The notes under the pieces: model-generated
What the model saw: only the letters and a program-made list of their open reading frames with translations
Database searches by the model: none
What the model was told of the DNA's origin: nothing
Part shown: in pieces, positions 19,286 through 28,722 of the stretch
Position numbering within the stretch: position 1 is the first letter of the stretch
Layout of the letters: each line of letters begins with the position of its first letter
From: Cymbomonas tetramitiformis
Lineage: Eukaryota; Chlorophyta; Pyramimonadophyceae; Pyramimonadales; Pyramimonadaceae
Reading direction: 5' to 3'
Assembly: GCA_001247695.2 (NCBI GenBank)
Contig: LGRX02010015.1
Span: 1-64,000 of the forward strand
DNA: 64,000 nt
Made by a program: the position numbers and the translations under genes

Positions 19286-20110
19286 ACCATCGTTCCGTAG
19301 GGAAGACGGTGAGCGGCGAATGTGTGGGCGTTTATCGTTTGATCTGACGTCACCGGAGACTTCGCGGGTGTCGCGGTCGGCTCGCTCGTAGGAAGACTTT
19401 GTGAGCTGGCGAAATGTGTGGGCGCTTACTCTGTCGGATTTGACGTCACCGGAGACTTCGTGGGTGTCGCGGTCGGCTCGCTCGTAGGGAAGACGGCAGG
19501 AGCGGCGAATGTGTGGGCGTCATCGTCGGATTTGACGTCACCGGAGACTTCGTGTGTCGCGGTCGGCTCGCTCTGTAGAGAAGACGGTGAGCGGCGAATG
19601 CGTGGGCGTCATCAACGATTTGACGTCACCGGAGACTTCGTGGGTAATGCGATCGGCCTGCTCGTAGGAAGACGGTGAGCAACGCGTGGGCGTCACCGTC
19701 GGATTTGACGTCACCGGAGACTTCGTGGGTGTCGCGATCGGCTCGCCTCGTAGGGAAGACGGTGAGCGGCGAATGCGCGGGATTTGACGTCACCGGAGAC
19801 TTCGTGCGTCGCGATCGGCTCGCTCGTAGGGAAGACGGTGAGCGGCGAATGCGTGGATCCGACATTGCCGGAGACTTCGTGGGTGTCGCGGTCGCTTCGC
19901 CTGCAAGAAATACGGTCCGCGGCGAACGGTGTATGTCATCGTCGGATATGACGTCGCCGGAGACTGGTGCCATCGTCGGATTTGACGACGTCGCCGGAGA
20001 CTTCGTGGGTGTCGCGGTCGGCTCGCTCGTAAGAAAGACGGTCCGCGGCGAATGCGTGGGTGTCATCGTCGGATTGGATGTCATCGGAGACCTCGTGGGT
20101 GTCGCGATTA
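19090..20110 (-). repeat. 90-bp coding minisatellite (Pro/Thr-rich), frame-disrupted
   Basis: About eleven units of roughly 90 bp encode a 30-residue repeat with the cores TPTHSP, TVFPTS, PTATPTKSP and TSNPTM. On the plus strand each unit reads GACGTCACCGGAGACTTCGT and GGGAAGACGGTGAGCGGCGA. Units between about 19270 and 19990 have indels not divisible by three. As a result the upstream and downstream halves of the surface protein are in different frames. This may be real decay or assembly error in a repeat. Confidence 0.85.
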
Positions 20111-22847
20111 ACCCACCAATCGGAGACATGGTGAATCGCTTTGGCACCACCGAAAAGGTGACGTTCGACGATGCGGCGATAAAATGGTCGGTTATTGTTG
20201 CTGGTTTGTTTGTTGGTATCGCGCCGACAGTCGTTGCATGATTGTTGGTCGGTCGTGAGAATGGAAAGTTTATCGGTGCCGCGCCAAGTGACGACATCGA
20301 ATAATGCGAAGTCTCCGGCCTTTGCGTTATCGTTGCAAGATCTGCTTCGACCGACTGATTGGAAACGAATATAGGAAACGTCGCAGACGACACACTCGGA
20401 GACGATGCGGAAATCGCGTTCGATGTCTCGGTCGATGAATTGGACGTGTTCGAGGATTGTGTGAAAGTCGTGCTCGACGGTCGCAAAATAACAAAAGAAG
20501 ATGTTGACATTTCCATTATACTTGTTGTATTTGGCGAAGACGCAATATCGGATAGAGAAGGTGAGGCACTTACGCATTTTTTGTGAAATGCGCATCCGAC
20601 GCTAAATGTCAGTAACGGCGCTCGTCTATTTGTCGACGTCGGAACGCCATTCATACCTCCATGAAAATTCCATATTCGGTTTTCCGCGGTGTTTCCATAC
20701 GCGTCGTACGTCGTGATGGTCAAATATAACGAAACGTCGCATTCGTCATGAAAGACGTTTTTCGTGGTCGCCGTGTATACTCCCTCAGTGTAATGCGCCA
20801 CCAGCGTGAACATATCGCCGCCGCAACGCGTGCTCGACCATTTTTGGTCGACTCGCATCAGTCGATCTTTTGGTTTCGCTGGCTCGTCTGATGCGATCTC
20901 AAACGAGACTTGCGTTTTGTCGTTCACGCTTGGGATAGGCTCGTTTGTTGAAGAGGTCGCGAACGACGCATCGTTTTTATCATTTATCAACCGGACAAAA
21001 AAGGTGAGATTAGAAACGTTGGTGTCCGAAGCATGAACGAACCGTTCGATGACGCGTTCGGTGGGAATGTCGACCCATCGGCAACGACGAGTATGCACGC
21101 ATAACGCGTATTCCACTTCTCGAATCGTGGGACACGGGAGATTAAAGAATGAACCGCTCCAACAATACGAGATATCGTTTGGAGAATGCAGCGACCGCAA
21201 TACCGAGTTTATCGTTTGTCGCTGCGCCGCCGTCATTTTAGAAATCTTCGTCGCGTCCACACCATCGCGAATCCACTTCTGCAGAGCGTGCACGTCCCAC
21301 AAGTCAAATTTGCCATCCATATCGACGTCTCCTCGAACGGCGATCGAATTGGCTGTCCGTTTGCCTTTTTTTCGATTCGGAGAATCCGACGAAAAAAATC
21401 GTTGAGTCCATTTTAATTGTCCGACAAATTCGTCCGGCCATTGACCGAGAGATCGTGATTCGGTACGATCGATTTGAGTTAATCTGCGTGCATTCAAACG
21501 TCGAAATAGAACTTCGCCATTTCCAGCCACGATCGCCGGCGCGGTGCTTTCATCTGCGTTTATGTCCGTATCGATATTTGTGGTTCCGATTGCGTATACG
21601 TTTCCGCTTATACGCGCGGAGTTTACCGATGTGTTCCACGCTTCGAACGTCACGGTGGCCACGTGCACGAGACCGGTCGCCGTGGAATTCGGTTCCGAGC
21701 CGACTATCATCACTTCCACGACCGGGTCGTTGATGGTGCAGCTGAAGGTCATGTTTGTCCAATCGTCGCCTATTTTACAGTCGGCCACACGCAAAGTGTG
21801 ATCGTTTGTTATACTCAGACGGACGTCGTACAGCTTTAGCCGCGCGTCGCCTGCTTGCACAAGCACGGGTACCGAGAATGTTTCACCGAGGACCACAGGT
21901 GCGAATTGAGCTCCATCGTTCTTACCTAAATCCACATCGTTCGTACCCGCTTTGAGATTGGCGAAAACGAGAGTGATGTTTTTGACGATTTCGACGTCGG
22001 GTGTGTCGCACACGGTTCGTGCCTCGATCGCCACCTCCGAGTGATGATTCTCTAATAGTATCGCAACGCCATCGGCGTTCACCTCGACGCTTTCGATACG
22101 ATCGCTCGAGAACGTCACATATTGTTCGTGTCCGAGCCACTTCGACTGAACGCCATTCACCGCGTCGACAAAAGTTGTACCGTCGTCGAAATGCACCTTC
22201 AACGAAAGAGTTTGCCTGCTTTTTGCAACACCGTGGAACGTTTGCCCCGAGCGAGACGTGATCCAGTTCGTCGTGTGCTGTATTGTTTTCACACGCGCGA
22301 GTTCATCGTTGACTACGATTTTTTTCTCTTTGGATACGAGTCTTTTCCATGTCGCGCTGACGCTGTAATGACCACGCCGTTCCGCGACGAGAATGACCTC
22401 GTTCGGTCCTCTTTTCACTCGAATGTTTGCGCTTGTGGAAAAAACGGATGCATCGGTGACTTCGTACGCGGTTTCGTCCGACACGTACACGCGACTCCTC
22501 AAACGCAAGCGCTGATACGCGTTCGTGCAGTGCACTTTGCGTACTACCGTTTTCTCAAGAGGGTCATCGTCGAACTGCGAAGGATAAGCGTGCGACGTCA
22601 CCACGAAAGCGGTTTTTTCAACCACCGAGATTGTTACGTATTCGGTAAATCGCGTGTACGGCGACGTGTGATCGATCTGGATCGTTGCGTGCCCGTGTCC
22701 GACACGGTCATCCGGCGCCCGCACCGTCACGTGCGTTCCGTTTTTCTGGATGTCGACGATGTTTGATCCCTTCAACACCGCGTATCTTGTCTGCGAATCC
22801 ATGGTGACATCTGTTATTTCACCATCAGCAATTTGTGCGTACACCAT
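19626..22847 (-). CDS. Large secreted protein, N-terminal part (TMEM132/cohesin-like, dockerin-like)
   Basis: From the Met at 22847 the protein has beta-rich Ig-like domains reminiscent of the TMEM132 family. A cohesin-like domain (GETFSVPVLVQAG...LYDVRLSI) lies around 21650-21900, followed by an EF-hand/dockerin-like loop, RGDVDMDGKFDLWDVHALQ, near 21290-21340. A Cys-containing module follows, and then Ser/Thr-rich mucin-like and PT-repeat sequence. I infer an extracellular or virion-surface adhesin. No signal peptide is seen: the 5' end is replaced by repeat array B. Frameshifts in the minisatellite separate it from the VCBS half at 16256-19285. Domain names rest on pattern only. Confidence 0.55.
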   Translation of the reverse strand: MVYAQIADGEITDVTMDSQTRYAVLKGSNIVDIQKNGTHVTVRAPDDRVGHGHATIQIDHTSPYTRFTEYVTISVVEKTAFVVTSHAYPSQFDDDPLEKTVVRKVHCTNAYQRLRLRSRVYVSDETAYEVTDASVFSTSANIRVKRGPNEVILVAERRGHYSVSATWKRLVSKEKKIVVNDELARVKTIQHTTNWITSRSGQTFHGVAKSRQTLSLKVHFDDGTTFVDAVNGVQSKWLGHEQYVTFSSDRIESVEVNADGVAILLENHHSEVAIEARTVCDTPDVEIVKNITLVFANLKAGTNDVDLGKNDGAQFAPVVLGETFSVPVLVQAGDARLKLYDVRLSITNDHTLRVADCKIGDDWTNMTFSCTINDPVVEVMIVGSEPNSTATGLVHVATVTFEAWNTSVNSARISGNVYAIGTTNIDTDINADESTAPAIVAGNGEVLFRRLNARRLTQIDRTESRSLGQWPDEFVGQLKWTQRFFSSDSPNRKKGKRTANSIAVRGDVDMDGKFDLWDVHALQKWIRDGVDATKISKMTAAQRQTINSVLRSLHSPNDISYCWSGSFFNLPCPTIREVEYALCVHTRRCRWVDIPTERVIERFVHASDTNVSNLTFFVRLINDKNDASFATSSTNEPIPSVNDKTQVSFEIASDEPAKPKDRLMRVDQKWSSTRCGGDMFTLVAHYTEGVYTATTKNVFHDECDVSLYLTITTYDAYGNTAENRIWNFHGGMNGVPTSTNRRAPLLTFSVGCAFHKKCVSASPSLSDIASSPNTTSIMEMSTSSFVILRPSSTTFTQSSNTSNSSTETSNAISASSPSVSSATFPIFVSNQSVEADLATITQRPETSHYSMSSLGAAPINFPFSRPTNNHATTVGAIPTNKPATITDHFIAASSNVTFSVVPKRFTMSPIGGLIATPTRSPMTSNPTMTPTHSPRTVFLTSEPTATPTKSPATSSNPTMAPVSGDVISDDDIHRSPRTVFLAGEATATPTKSPAMSDPRIRRSPSSLRASRSRRTKSPVTSNPAHSPLTVFPTRRADRDTHEVSGDVKSDGDAHALLTVFLRAGRSHYPRSLR

Positions 22848-22854
22848 CAGTCGA

Positions 22855-23290
22855 CCGCGACTGAATATTCCTGAAAGTTGTAATTTTTTCGCGCGCGCGT
22901 GACACAACTCGCGCGCGCGAAAATTTTCAATATGCTCGAAAATTTTAGACGAATTTTCCTCGCCCACCCCAACATCTCAAATCCACCACAAAGATTTCGG
23001 CAAATTTTGAGTGGTCGATCCCTGAAATTTCTGAAGTTGTATTTTTTTCGCGCGCGCGTGATGCAACTCGCGCGCGCGAAAATTTCAATATGCTCGAAAA
23101 TCCTAGACGAAGTTTCCTGCCCACCCCAACATCTCAAATCCACCACAGAGATTCCGGCAAATTTTGAGTGGTCGATCCCCGAATTTTCTATAAGTTGTAA
23201 TTTTTTCGCGCGCGCGTGACACAACTCGCGCGCGCGAAAATTTTCAATATGCTCGAGAATTTTGGACGAAGTTTCCTCGCCCACCCCAAC
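22855..23290 (-). repeat. 165-bp CG-rich repeat, array B (inverted copy of array A family)
   Basis: Almost three units, each with TCGCGCGCGCGTGA and CACAACTCGCGCGCGCGA around the dyad and CCTCGCCCACCCCAACATCT. The complement aligns with the units at 10.9-12.2 kb at roughly three-quarters identity by eye. It sits between the last NirK-type coding segment (ending near 23291) and the TMEM132-like gene. Frames run through it on both sides, so it looks inserted into coding DNA. Confidence 0.9.
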
Positions 23291-23812
23291 GGTGGGATGG
23301 TAGTCGTACTTGACGATACCCATCGCCGCGATGTTTTCGCTGCGACCCAATATCTCGTAGTACGGATAGCCGGAGGTACCGACAATCATGCCGCCCTTTC
23401 CGTTGCACGCCGTTGTGTCGCTCTCGGGCGCGACCACTCCCAGCACGTTTAGCTGAAGATAGCCTGGGTGACTCGTGTATGTGGTGCCGTCCACGGAGCA
23501 ACCGCTCGCTTTACCCAGATCGCATGAGAGATCTTTGCTGTTCAACACCTCGTAAGTGTCGGGGTCGACTTGGAAGATGCGGAGCTTGGCGTCCATCCCG
23601 TTGTACTCGTTGGGACCGCGCATACGGCTCTCCACGGTGTACGTCTTTCCGCCCACGACGACGAAGTTGTACCTCGTGGGTAAGGAGGTGGCTTGCTTTA
23701 CCTGCAAAAGAGAAGGATCCACCGCCCGTGCGCCGCCGGCGCGAGTAGCGTAGTCCCAAGGGAAGAAAGAGTTAGCATCGTTGTTGCTCATGGCGATGTT
23801 ACCGTTGGGAAG
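23291..23812 (-). pseudogene. C-terminal extension of the NirK-like gene, beyond the piggyBac insertion
   Basis: Removal of the 3334-bp element and one CTTG joins codon AAG at 27153-27151 directly to CTT at 23812. The frame stays open across the join and continues LPNGNIAMSNNDANSFFPWD for about 170 residues until repeat array B. The region is beta-rich with Cys pairs; the opening LPNGNI pattern is reminiscent of beta-propeller or arylsulfotransferase-type proteins, but I would not assign it. An ATG at 23791 makes it look like a separate gene, which I think is accidental. Confidence 0.6.
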
Positions 23813-24044
23813 CTTGTGCCTATTCTACGAAGGGTGGGTATACCCACCGTAAGAGGTGCTTACGGTGGGTATACCCACCCGAAGGGTATTAATAATTCCC
23901 GCTGATTGGCTGCGAATCACGGCATGTCACCAGTGGCCAACTTGTTCTAGACACTCCAATGAACCTCTATGGAGCCTCCACATGCGCCAGAAATGGCTTA
24001 TCGGTGAGAAAAAGTGAAACCCAAACTCAGAAAACCTAAAAACG

Positions 24045-26579
24045 ATGAGCTTTAAAGAGCTTTTGGTAGGTTGCAAGCTGCTCGTGCCCGCCGGGGCTTG
24101 TGGGAGGGAATGGGCTCTTCAAAATTTTAAAGATATGTCCGAGGACCCCTTAAAACACCCGCTGGAAGCGGTGGTGACGTCCTATGACGCGGCGAAGCCC
24201 TCGGGGAAACGATACACTGTCACGTTCGAATTTGATGGAGATAACCCTGAGAAGGGCGAGAACTTTATTCTGGAATATCTGGTGGGGGATCCGCCCGAAA
24301 AGCCCTCCCCTGCCGTGCCCGCTCCTTCTACAAACCCCACGTGTCGAGCTTTAGTCTTAGTCGAAGACCAGGACCCAGTTGAGAGAGCCCGACCTCGAGG
24401 TAATCACCAAGGAAGGCAGCGCCGTAGTTTATCAGATAACCCTGGCGCACCTGATGGTATTGTTATCGAGGAGCAGTCTGATGATGATGAGTGTGGCGGC
24501 CTTATGGAGACCCCAGAAGAGGAAGAGGGCGACCAGGACACGGACGACTTTGTTGCCTCTGGACTGGTTTTGAAGAAGTATGTCGTTGAGTGGAAGGAGG
24601 ACGGCATGCCGTTTGATCAACGCACACAGGCCAAGTGGACAGAGGAAGATCCCGAAGTGAGATGGCAACGCATCTCCGAGGTTTGTCCTGAGCTGCTGGA
24701 GACCAAGTTCCTCAAGTACTTGTGCGTATTCTTCCCTGTCGCTATTCTTCCTTGGTGGTGTGCTGAAATAACTGAACGCGGTCGCGAGAAGTATGAATAT
24801 TTTCTGAACGGAGATCGAGACTTCACCCCTGGTTTATTCTTCGTTTTCTTGGGCGACTTTCTATACATGGCCACCAACCCAGGTCAACCTCGAGCTGCAT
24901 ATTTTCAGGACAAGGCGGAGTTTCCACGCACCCCGCACAACTTGGAGCGGTTTGGTCTCAAACTTCACGAGTTTGAACATATTCTAGCTGTTCTTGAACT
25001 GCCCATCTATACACCTGGCAGGCCCTTTGACCCGGACGACGTCTTCAATCAGAAATGCGGTCCACCTCCAAACACGCCGTCCCCGGACGTTACAGGGAAG
25101 GTGAGGCGGCTCGTTGACTTATTCAACGCTTGGGTGCAGAGAGTGTACATTCCGTCGCACATTCTGAACCCTGACGAAAGCATGGTTCGTTGGTTGTCAA
25201 AGTACGGTGTACCTGCATTCATGTTCGTGCCTCGCAAGCCAGACCCCGTCGGCAACGAGTTGAAGAGTGTCGCTGACGCAGTCTCGAAGGTTATGGTTTA
25301 CTTAGACCTTCAAGAGGGGAAGGCACAGGACAGCTTGAAGACATATTATAAAGAATATGGGGCGACGACCGCATTTATTTTGCGTATGATTGATGTGATG
25401 AAGCTCAGGGGGAAAGGGAAAGTGATCGTCGCGGACTCTTGGTTTGGCAGCGTGAAGGCTGCAATTCTCGTCGCTGAGACAGGGAACTTTTTGCTGAGTT
25501 TGGTGAAAACCAACTCGGCCGCATATCCTATTGGAGAGTTGCGAGAACTCGCACAGCATATTGACAAGAGCACGCATAGCACTCGTGCGGTTACCTTGGT
25601 TGCATCTGTGAAGCTGGACATCGGAACGCGAACCCTGATTGCGTGCTATCACAAGGGGCCTGCGGACTCTATTCTGCCGATAATATCTACGTGCGGCACC
25701 ACTGTTCCTGGCCCTGACCGCGGATATGACGCTCATAAAAAGTTGTCTAATGGGGAGCGGGAGATCGAACGCCGTGTTTGCAAGCAGCCAGAGGTTGCTG
25801 CGATATACAGAAAGTTTTTTCACATCATCGACAACATCAACCAACAGTGCAGTCAAACACAACGACTCGACGACGCGTGGAAGACCCACTATTGGGCTCA
25901 CCGGTTTTTTTCAAAGATGCTTGCTATTATGAAGGTGAGCGGTGAAAATCTGTGGAAGCATTTCTGCGTTGGGATGCCAGAGTTCGTCAATTTGTCCGAT
26001 GCAGAAATGAAGGAAACATGGACCCGTGGGATCTTGTGGGAGTGCTTTCATAACCCGTTTCTGGCCAAGGAGTGGGGAAACGCCCCGCCCACTCCGCAGA
26101 CAACTCTAGCTTTGGTTTCTGCGACAGCGCCGGTGACAGGGGCCAGTGCGCCACCTGAAGGATCTGGGGGAGCAAGTCAATCCACTGGTCTCCAGGTGAG
26201 CGGTGAACAGGCAACGGCACACGTTTGCTTTCTGAAGCCTGTTCCAGGAGGGCACGCACAGAAGTGCACAGTCCCGACGTGCAAAAAACAATGTTACTCC
26301 ATGTGCGGTGCCTGTCACAATACGGACGAGAAGCGCTTTGCTTGGATCTGCGGTGCCAAGACGAAGCGGGATTGCTTTCAGAGACATGTGCACCGCGTGG
26401 TTACCTCGAGCAAAAACTTTACTCCCCAGCGTAAGAGGAAGGCAAAGCTTATTGCCGACTCTGAACGTAGGCAGCGCTTGACAGCAGCTGTCGAAACGGC
26501 GCAGGAAGAAGCCGACGCGGCCGTACGCAAGGCGTGTGCAGCTGCTGCTGCTCTTGCCGCGCTTTGTGCTGAGCCTTAA
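24045..26579 (+). CDS. piggyBac-type transposase
   Basis: This 844-residue protein is a member of the DDE_Tnp_1_7 (piggyBac) family. It carries NPDESMVRW near residue 376 (first Asp), the family's FVPRKPDPVGNELK segment, VADSWFGS near residue 464 (second Asp) and IIDNINQQ near residue 596 (third Asp). The fourth acidic residue of classical piggyBac appears as Asn. A Cys/His-rich C-terminal domain (residues about 735-790) matches the family's DNA-binding ring-like finger. The N terminus is acidic and of low complexity. The frame is intact, so the element could have been active recently. Confidence 0.9.
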   Translation: MSFKELLVGCKLLVPAGACGREWALQNFKDMSEDPLKHPLEAVVTSYDAAKPSGKRYTVTFEFDGDNPEKGENFILEYLVGDPPEKPSPAVPAPSTNPTCRALVLVEDQDPVERARPRGNHQGRQRRSLSDNPGAPDGIVIEEQSDDDECGGLMETPEEEEGDQDTDDFVASGLVLKKYVVEWKEDGMPFDQRTQAKWTEEDPEVRWQRISEVCPELLETKFLKYLCVFFPVAILPWWCAEITERGREKYEYFLNGDRDFTPGLFFVFLGDFLYMATNPGQPRAAYFQDKAEFPRTPHNLERFGLKLHEFEHILAVLELPIYTPGRPFDPDDVFNQKCGPPPNTPSPDVTGKVRRLVDLFNAWVQRVYIPSHILNPDESMVRWLSKYGVPAFMFVPRKPDPVGNELKSVADAVSKVMVYLDLQEGKAQDSLKTYYKEYGATTAFILRMIDVMKLRGKGKVIVADSWFGSVKAAILVAETGNFLLSLVKTNSAAYPIGELRELAQHIDKSTHSTRAVTLVASVKLDIGTRTLIACYHKGPADSILPIISTCGTTVPGPDRGYDAHKKLSNGEREIERRVCKQPEVAAIYRKFFHIIDNINQQCSQTQRLDDAWKTHYWAHRFFSKMLAIMKVSGENLWKHFCVGMPEFVNLSDAEMKETWTRGILWECFHNPFLAKEWGNAPPTPQTTLALVSATAPVTGASAPPEGSGGASQSTGLQVSGEQATAHVCFLKPVPGGHAQKCTVPTCKKQCYSMCGACHNTDEKRFAWICGAKTKRDCFQRHVHRVVTSSKNFTPQRKRKAKLIADSERRQRLTAAVETAQEEADAAVRKACAAAAALAALCAEP

Positions 26580-27139
26580 ATTGAGCAACTATGGCTCTTC
26601 GTGTACAAAAATACGTTTGTTTATGCCTTATTAATATGTTTTACAAACACAACCTATCAGTGATACTTGATAACTTGCCAAACGAACCTAAATACCCTAA
26701 CCCTAATATCATCGGAATGCACTGTGTATATAGCATATTTGGTGTGCATAATACCTGATTTTGAATGTGCAAGTGTCGGAGGTCTGCGAGGTGGCAGCAC
26801 ATATTGTACAAAAAAGTACGTCGGTTATATACCAAAATCAAAGTACATATCGAAAAAATAAGTATATTCATGTTATACCAAGCTGCAGAAGTCTACAAAT
26901 AGAGTTGAATGGGTATACCCACCGTAAGCGAAGTTTTCTACCCACCGTTATTTCCCCAACTTCAAGGTTGTGTAATGTGCCCAAAACTTATCGGAGTCGT
27001 GTAAATTAAGTTTTCCGTCCTTTAATCAACCTCTTGGGTCACAGAAAATCCATATGTTTGACCCCCGCAACCTACTTGTGCGGTCGGTACGAGCTTGCAA
27101 AGTTTGGCGTTACGGTGGGTATACCCACCGTAATATTTT
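26580..27139. other. 3' non-coding part of the piggyBac element
   Basis: No gene. It contains a partial palindrome GGTATACCCACC near 26911, a second CTACCCACCGTTA near 26938, and a complete TTACGGTGGGTATACC palindrome near 27111-27134. These are probable transposase-binding or end structures. Confidence 0.6.
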
Positions 27140-27150
27140 TAGAATAGGCA

Positions 27151-28290
27151 CTTGATCAAGTTGGAATCCCACGAAGCACCAGGGCTGCTGCTCGGGATTT
27201 GCACGACATCGCCGCTGGATTTGATCTCGCTGACACGCTCGCCCTTGAACCATTCGTCCTTTGTGCTTCCGGGCACCTGTTCGAATACGAAGTCGCGTTT
27301 CTGCAACATTTGGTATCGGACGCTAGGAAGCTTCAGACCTGAGCTGGGAAAGGGGTTGCCGGTGTTCAATAAGCCGGACGCGGTCATGGTCACCTTCGTC
27401 GGGTCCGTTTTTGAGATGGGCACCGAGGGCACCGCGTTTTTGTTCCACGCGAATTCTTTCCACAGTCGGAAATGATCGTAATCGACCCGATTGGCGTCGT
27501 ATCCCCAAATGACCGGAGCGCTCGCGAAGTCGCGATCCTCGGCTTGCACTTCCGGAGTGGAGGGGCAGTTAGCGATGAGCCAAGCGTACATCTCCTGTCG
27601 GGTATCTTCGGAGGTTACGCGGTCGGTGCCTTCGCGAATCCACGAGGTGTACACGCAGGGGTCGTTGCTCATCAGTCCAGGACCATTGTTTTTGTGTTCG
27701 AGATTTCCGCCCGTCAAAAAGCGGCTCTGGTCTCCCGTGTAGGTGGCGGGATAGCTTCCGGCCTCGCCCTTTGCGCGGCAGTAAGCGTCGCCCTTTTCGC
27801 AGGATATGATGAAACCAAGGTTGCCCTTGGTGAAGGTGCGCACCAGAGCGTGATCCACAAAGATGTAGCGGCCGGGATTGTCCAATCGGAAGTCGACCAT
27901 CGCGCAGCCGCCGGGGGGCACGACGGTGGTCTGCACGTTTTCCATGGGCAGATTGCTGTTATCGGCATGCAGCCACACCCGATCCCAGTGATCGCCGATG
28001 ACGTGGAAAGAGGCCATCGTGTTGGCTCCTCCGGTAACAATGAAAATGCGCACGACGTCGTGAACGTCGACCACCACGGGGTTCTTAACGAGCGCCCAAG
28101 GTTCGCCGTTGAACATGACGATGTCGTGCATCTCGTAGCGCTCCTTCACTTTGTTGAAGCGATTGTGCATATTAACAAACTTTCCGAAAGGTTTTTGAAT
28201 GGCGCTGGGGAAGGGTCCGGTCTGCATGGGCTCGTTCAGGTAGAGATCGCCTTGCGCCATGAACATGTCGACGTCGGAGTACGGGAAACC
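27151..28290 (-). CDS. Copper nitrite reductase-like protein, second cupredoxin domain (exon 2)
   Basis: This is the C-terminal cupredoxin domain of a NirK-type multicopper protein. It has FMAQGDLYLN at the domain start, MFNGEPWAL, then ASFHVIGDHWD (His that lines the type 2 copper site) and IFVDHALVRTF (the type 2 copper His), with VQTTVVPPGG between. NirK reduces nitrite to nitric oxide. The exon starts at 28290 after an AG acceptor, and the frame runs into the piggyBac element at 27151. About 200 residues after the cupredoxin domain (Cys pairs, YDHFRLWKEFAW) are unlike bacterial NirK. Confidence 0.75.
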
Positions 28291-28722
28291 CTGTTACACT
28301 ACTTATTAAGTCAGCCGACACTGGACCGAGCTCAAAATCTCAGGCGAAATTTCCTCGAGATGATTGTCGATGATTCGCATAAGACCCCAAAATCCTCGCG
28401 AAGTCGTTTAGAAGGCCCCCACGCGTATAAACTTTACACGCGAACGATACACAGTGGTATACTATGCGTGTCGATACAGTTTCGACCATAGTGAATACAA
28501 AGTGATGACACAGACTCGTGGAGGCGCTGTGTGAACGTAATATGGTTTTCACGAAACTCCGCTGATAAAACTAAGTTTATGAATGATCCGGCTCCGTCAC
28601 GAGGCGCACATCGGCGGGTGCGATACCATCCCTGTACCGCGGCTCAGGGACAAACACGATAGCGATAGACACAAATGCACTAGGCTAACACTTCTTAGTG
28701 TTCAGCGACTGATTCTCCTCAC
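28291..28722 (-). other. Spliceosomal intron in the NirK-like gene, 432 bp
   Basis: On the minus strand the donor is GAG|GTGAGG at 28723/28722 and the acceptor is AACAG|GGT at 28291/28290. A GGCTGACTTAAT branch-point-like sequence lies about 25 bases before the acceptor. Splicing joins VENLE to GFPYSD in phase between codons, which is where the linker between the two cupredoxin domains of NirK belongs. In-frame stops occur on both sides if it is not removed. No gene is seen inside. Confidence 0.75.

Larger units (their letters stand above)
23817..27150 (+). mobile_element. piggyBac-family DNA transposon, 3334 bp, CTTG target duplication
   Basis: The termini are 11-bp inverted repeats, TGCCTATTCTA at 23817-23827 and TAGAATAGGCA at 27140-27150, flanked by CTTG at 23813-23816 and 27151-27154. 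The 16-bp palindrome GGTGGGTATACCCACC sits just inside both ends (23835, 23862, 27116), and a partial copy is at 26910. The left pair forms a larger dyad around AGAGGTGCT. The element encodes one transposase. A CTTG duplication is unlike the TTAA of classical piggyBac. The insertion interrupts a NirK-like coding sequence. Confidence 0.9.

Noticed and set aside
20359..22766. Plus-strand frames within the surface-protein gene
   Set aside because: Antisense shadows; the minus strand has the domain patterns and calcium-loop motifs.
23791..23812. ATG at 23791 as the start of an independent gene
   Set aside because: The frame is in phase with the NirK-like exon across the piggyBac insertion, so the ATG is more likely an internal Met.
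27472..28491. 339-residue plus-strand frame opposite the NirK second domain
   Set aside because: Antisense to clear cupredoxin motifs and composed of His/Val/Gly-rich sequence typical of a shadow frame.
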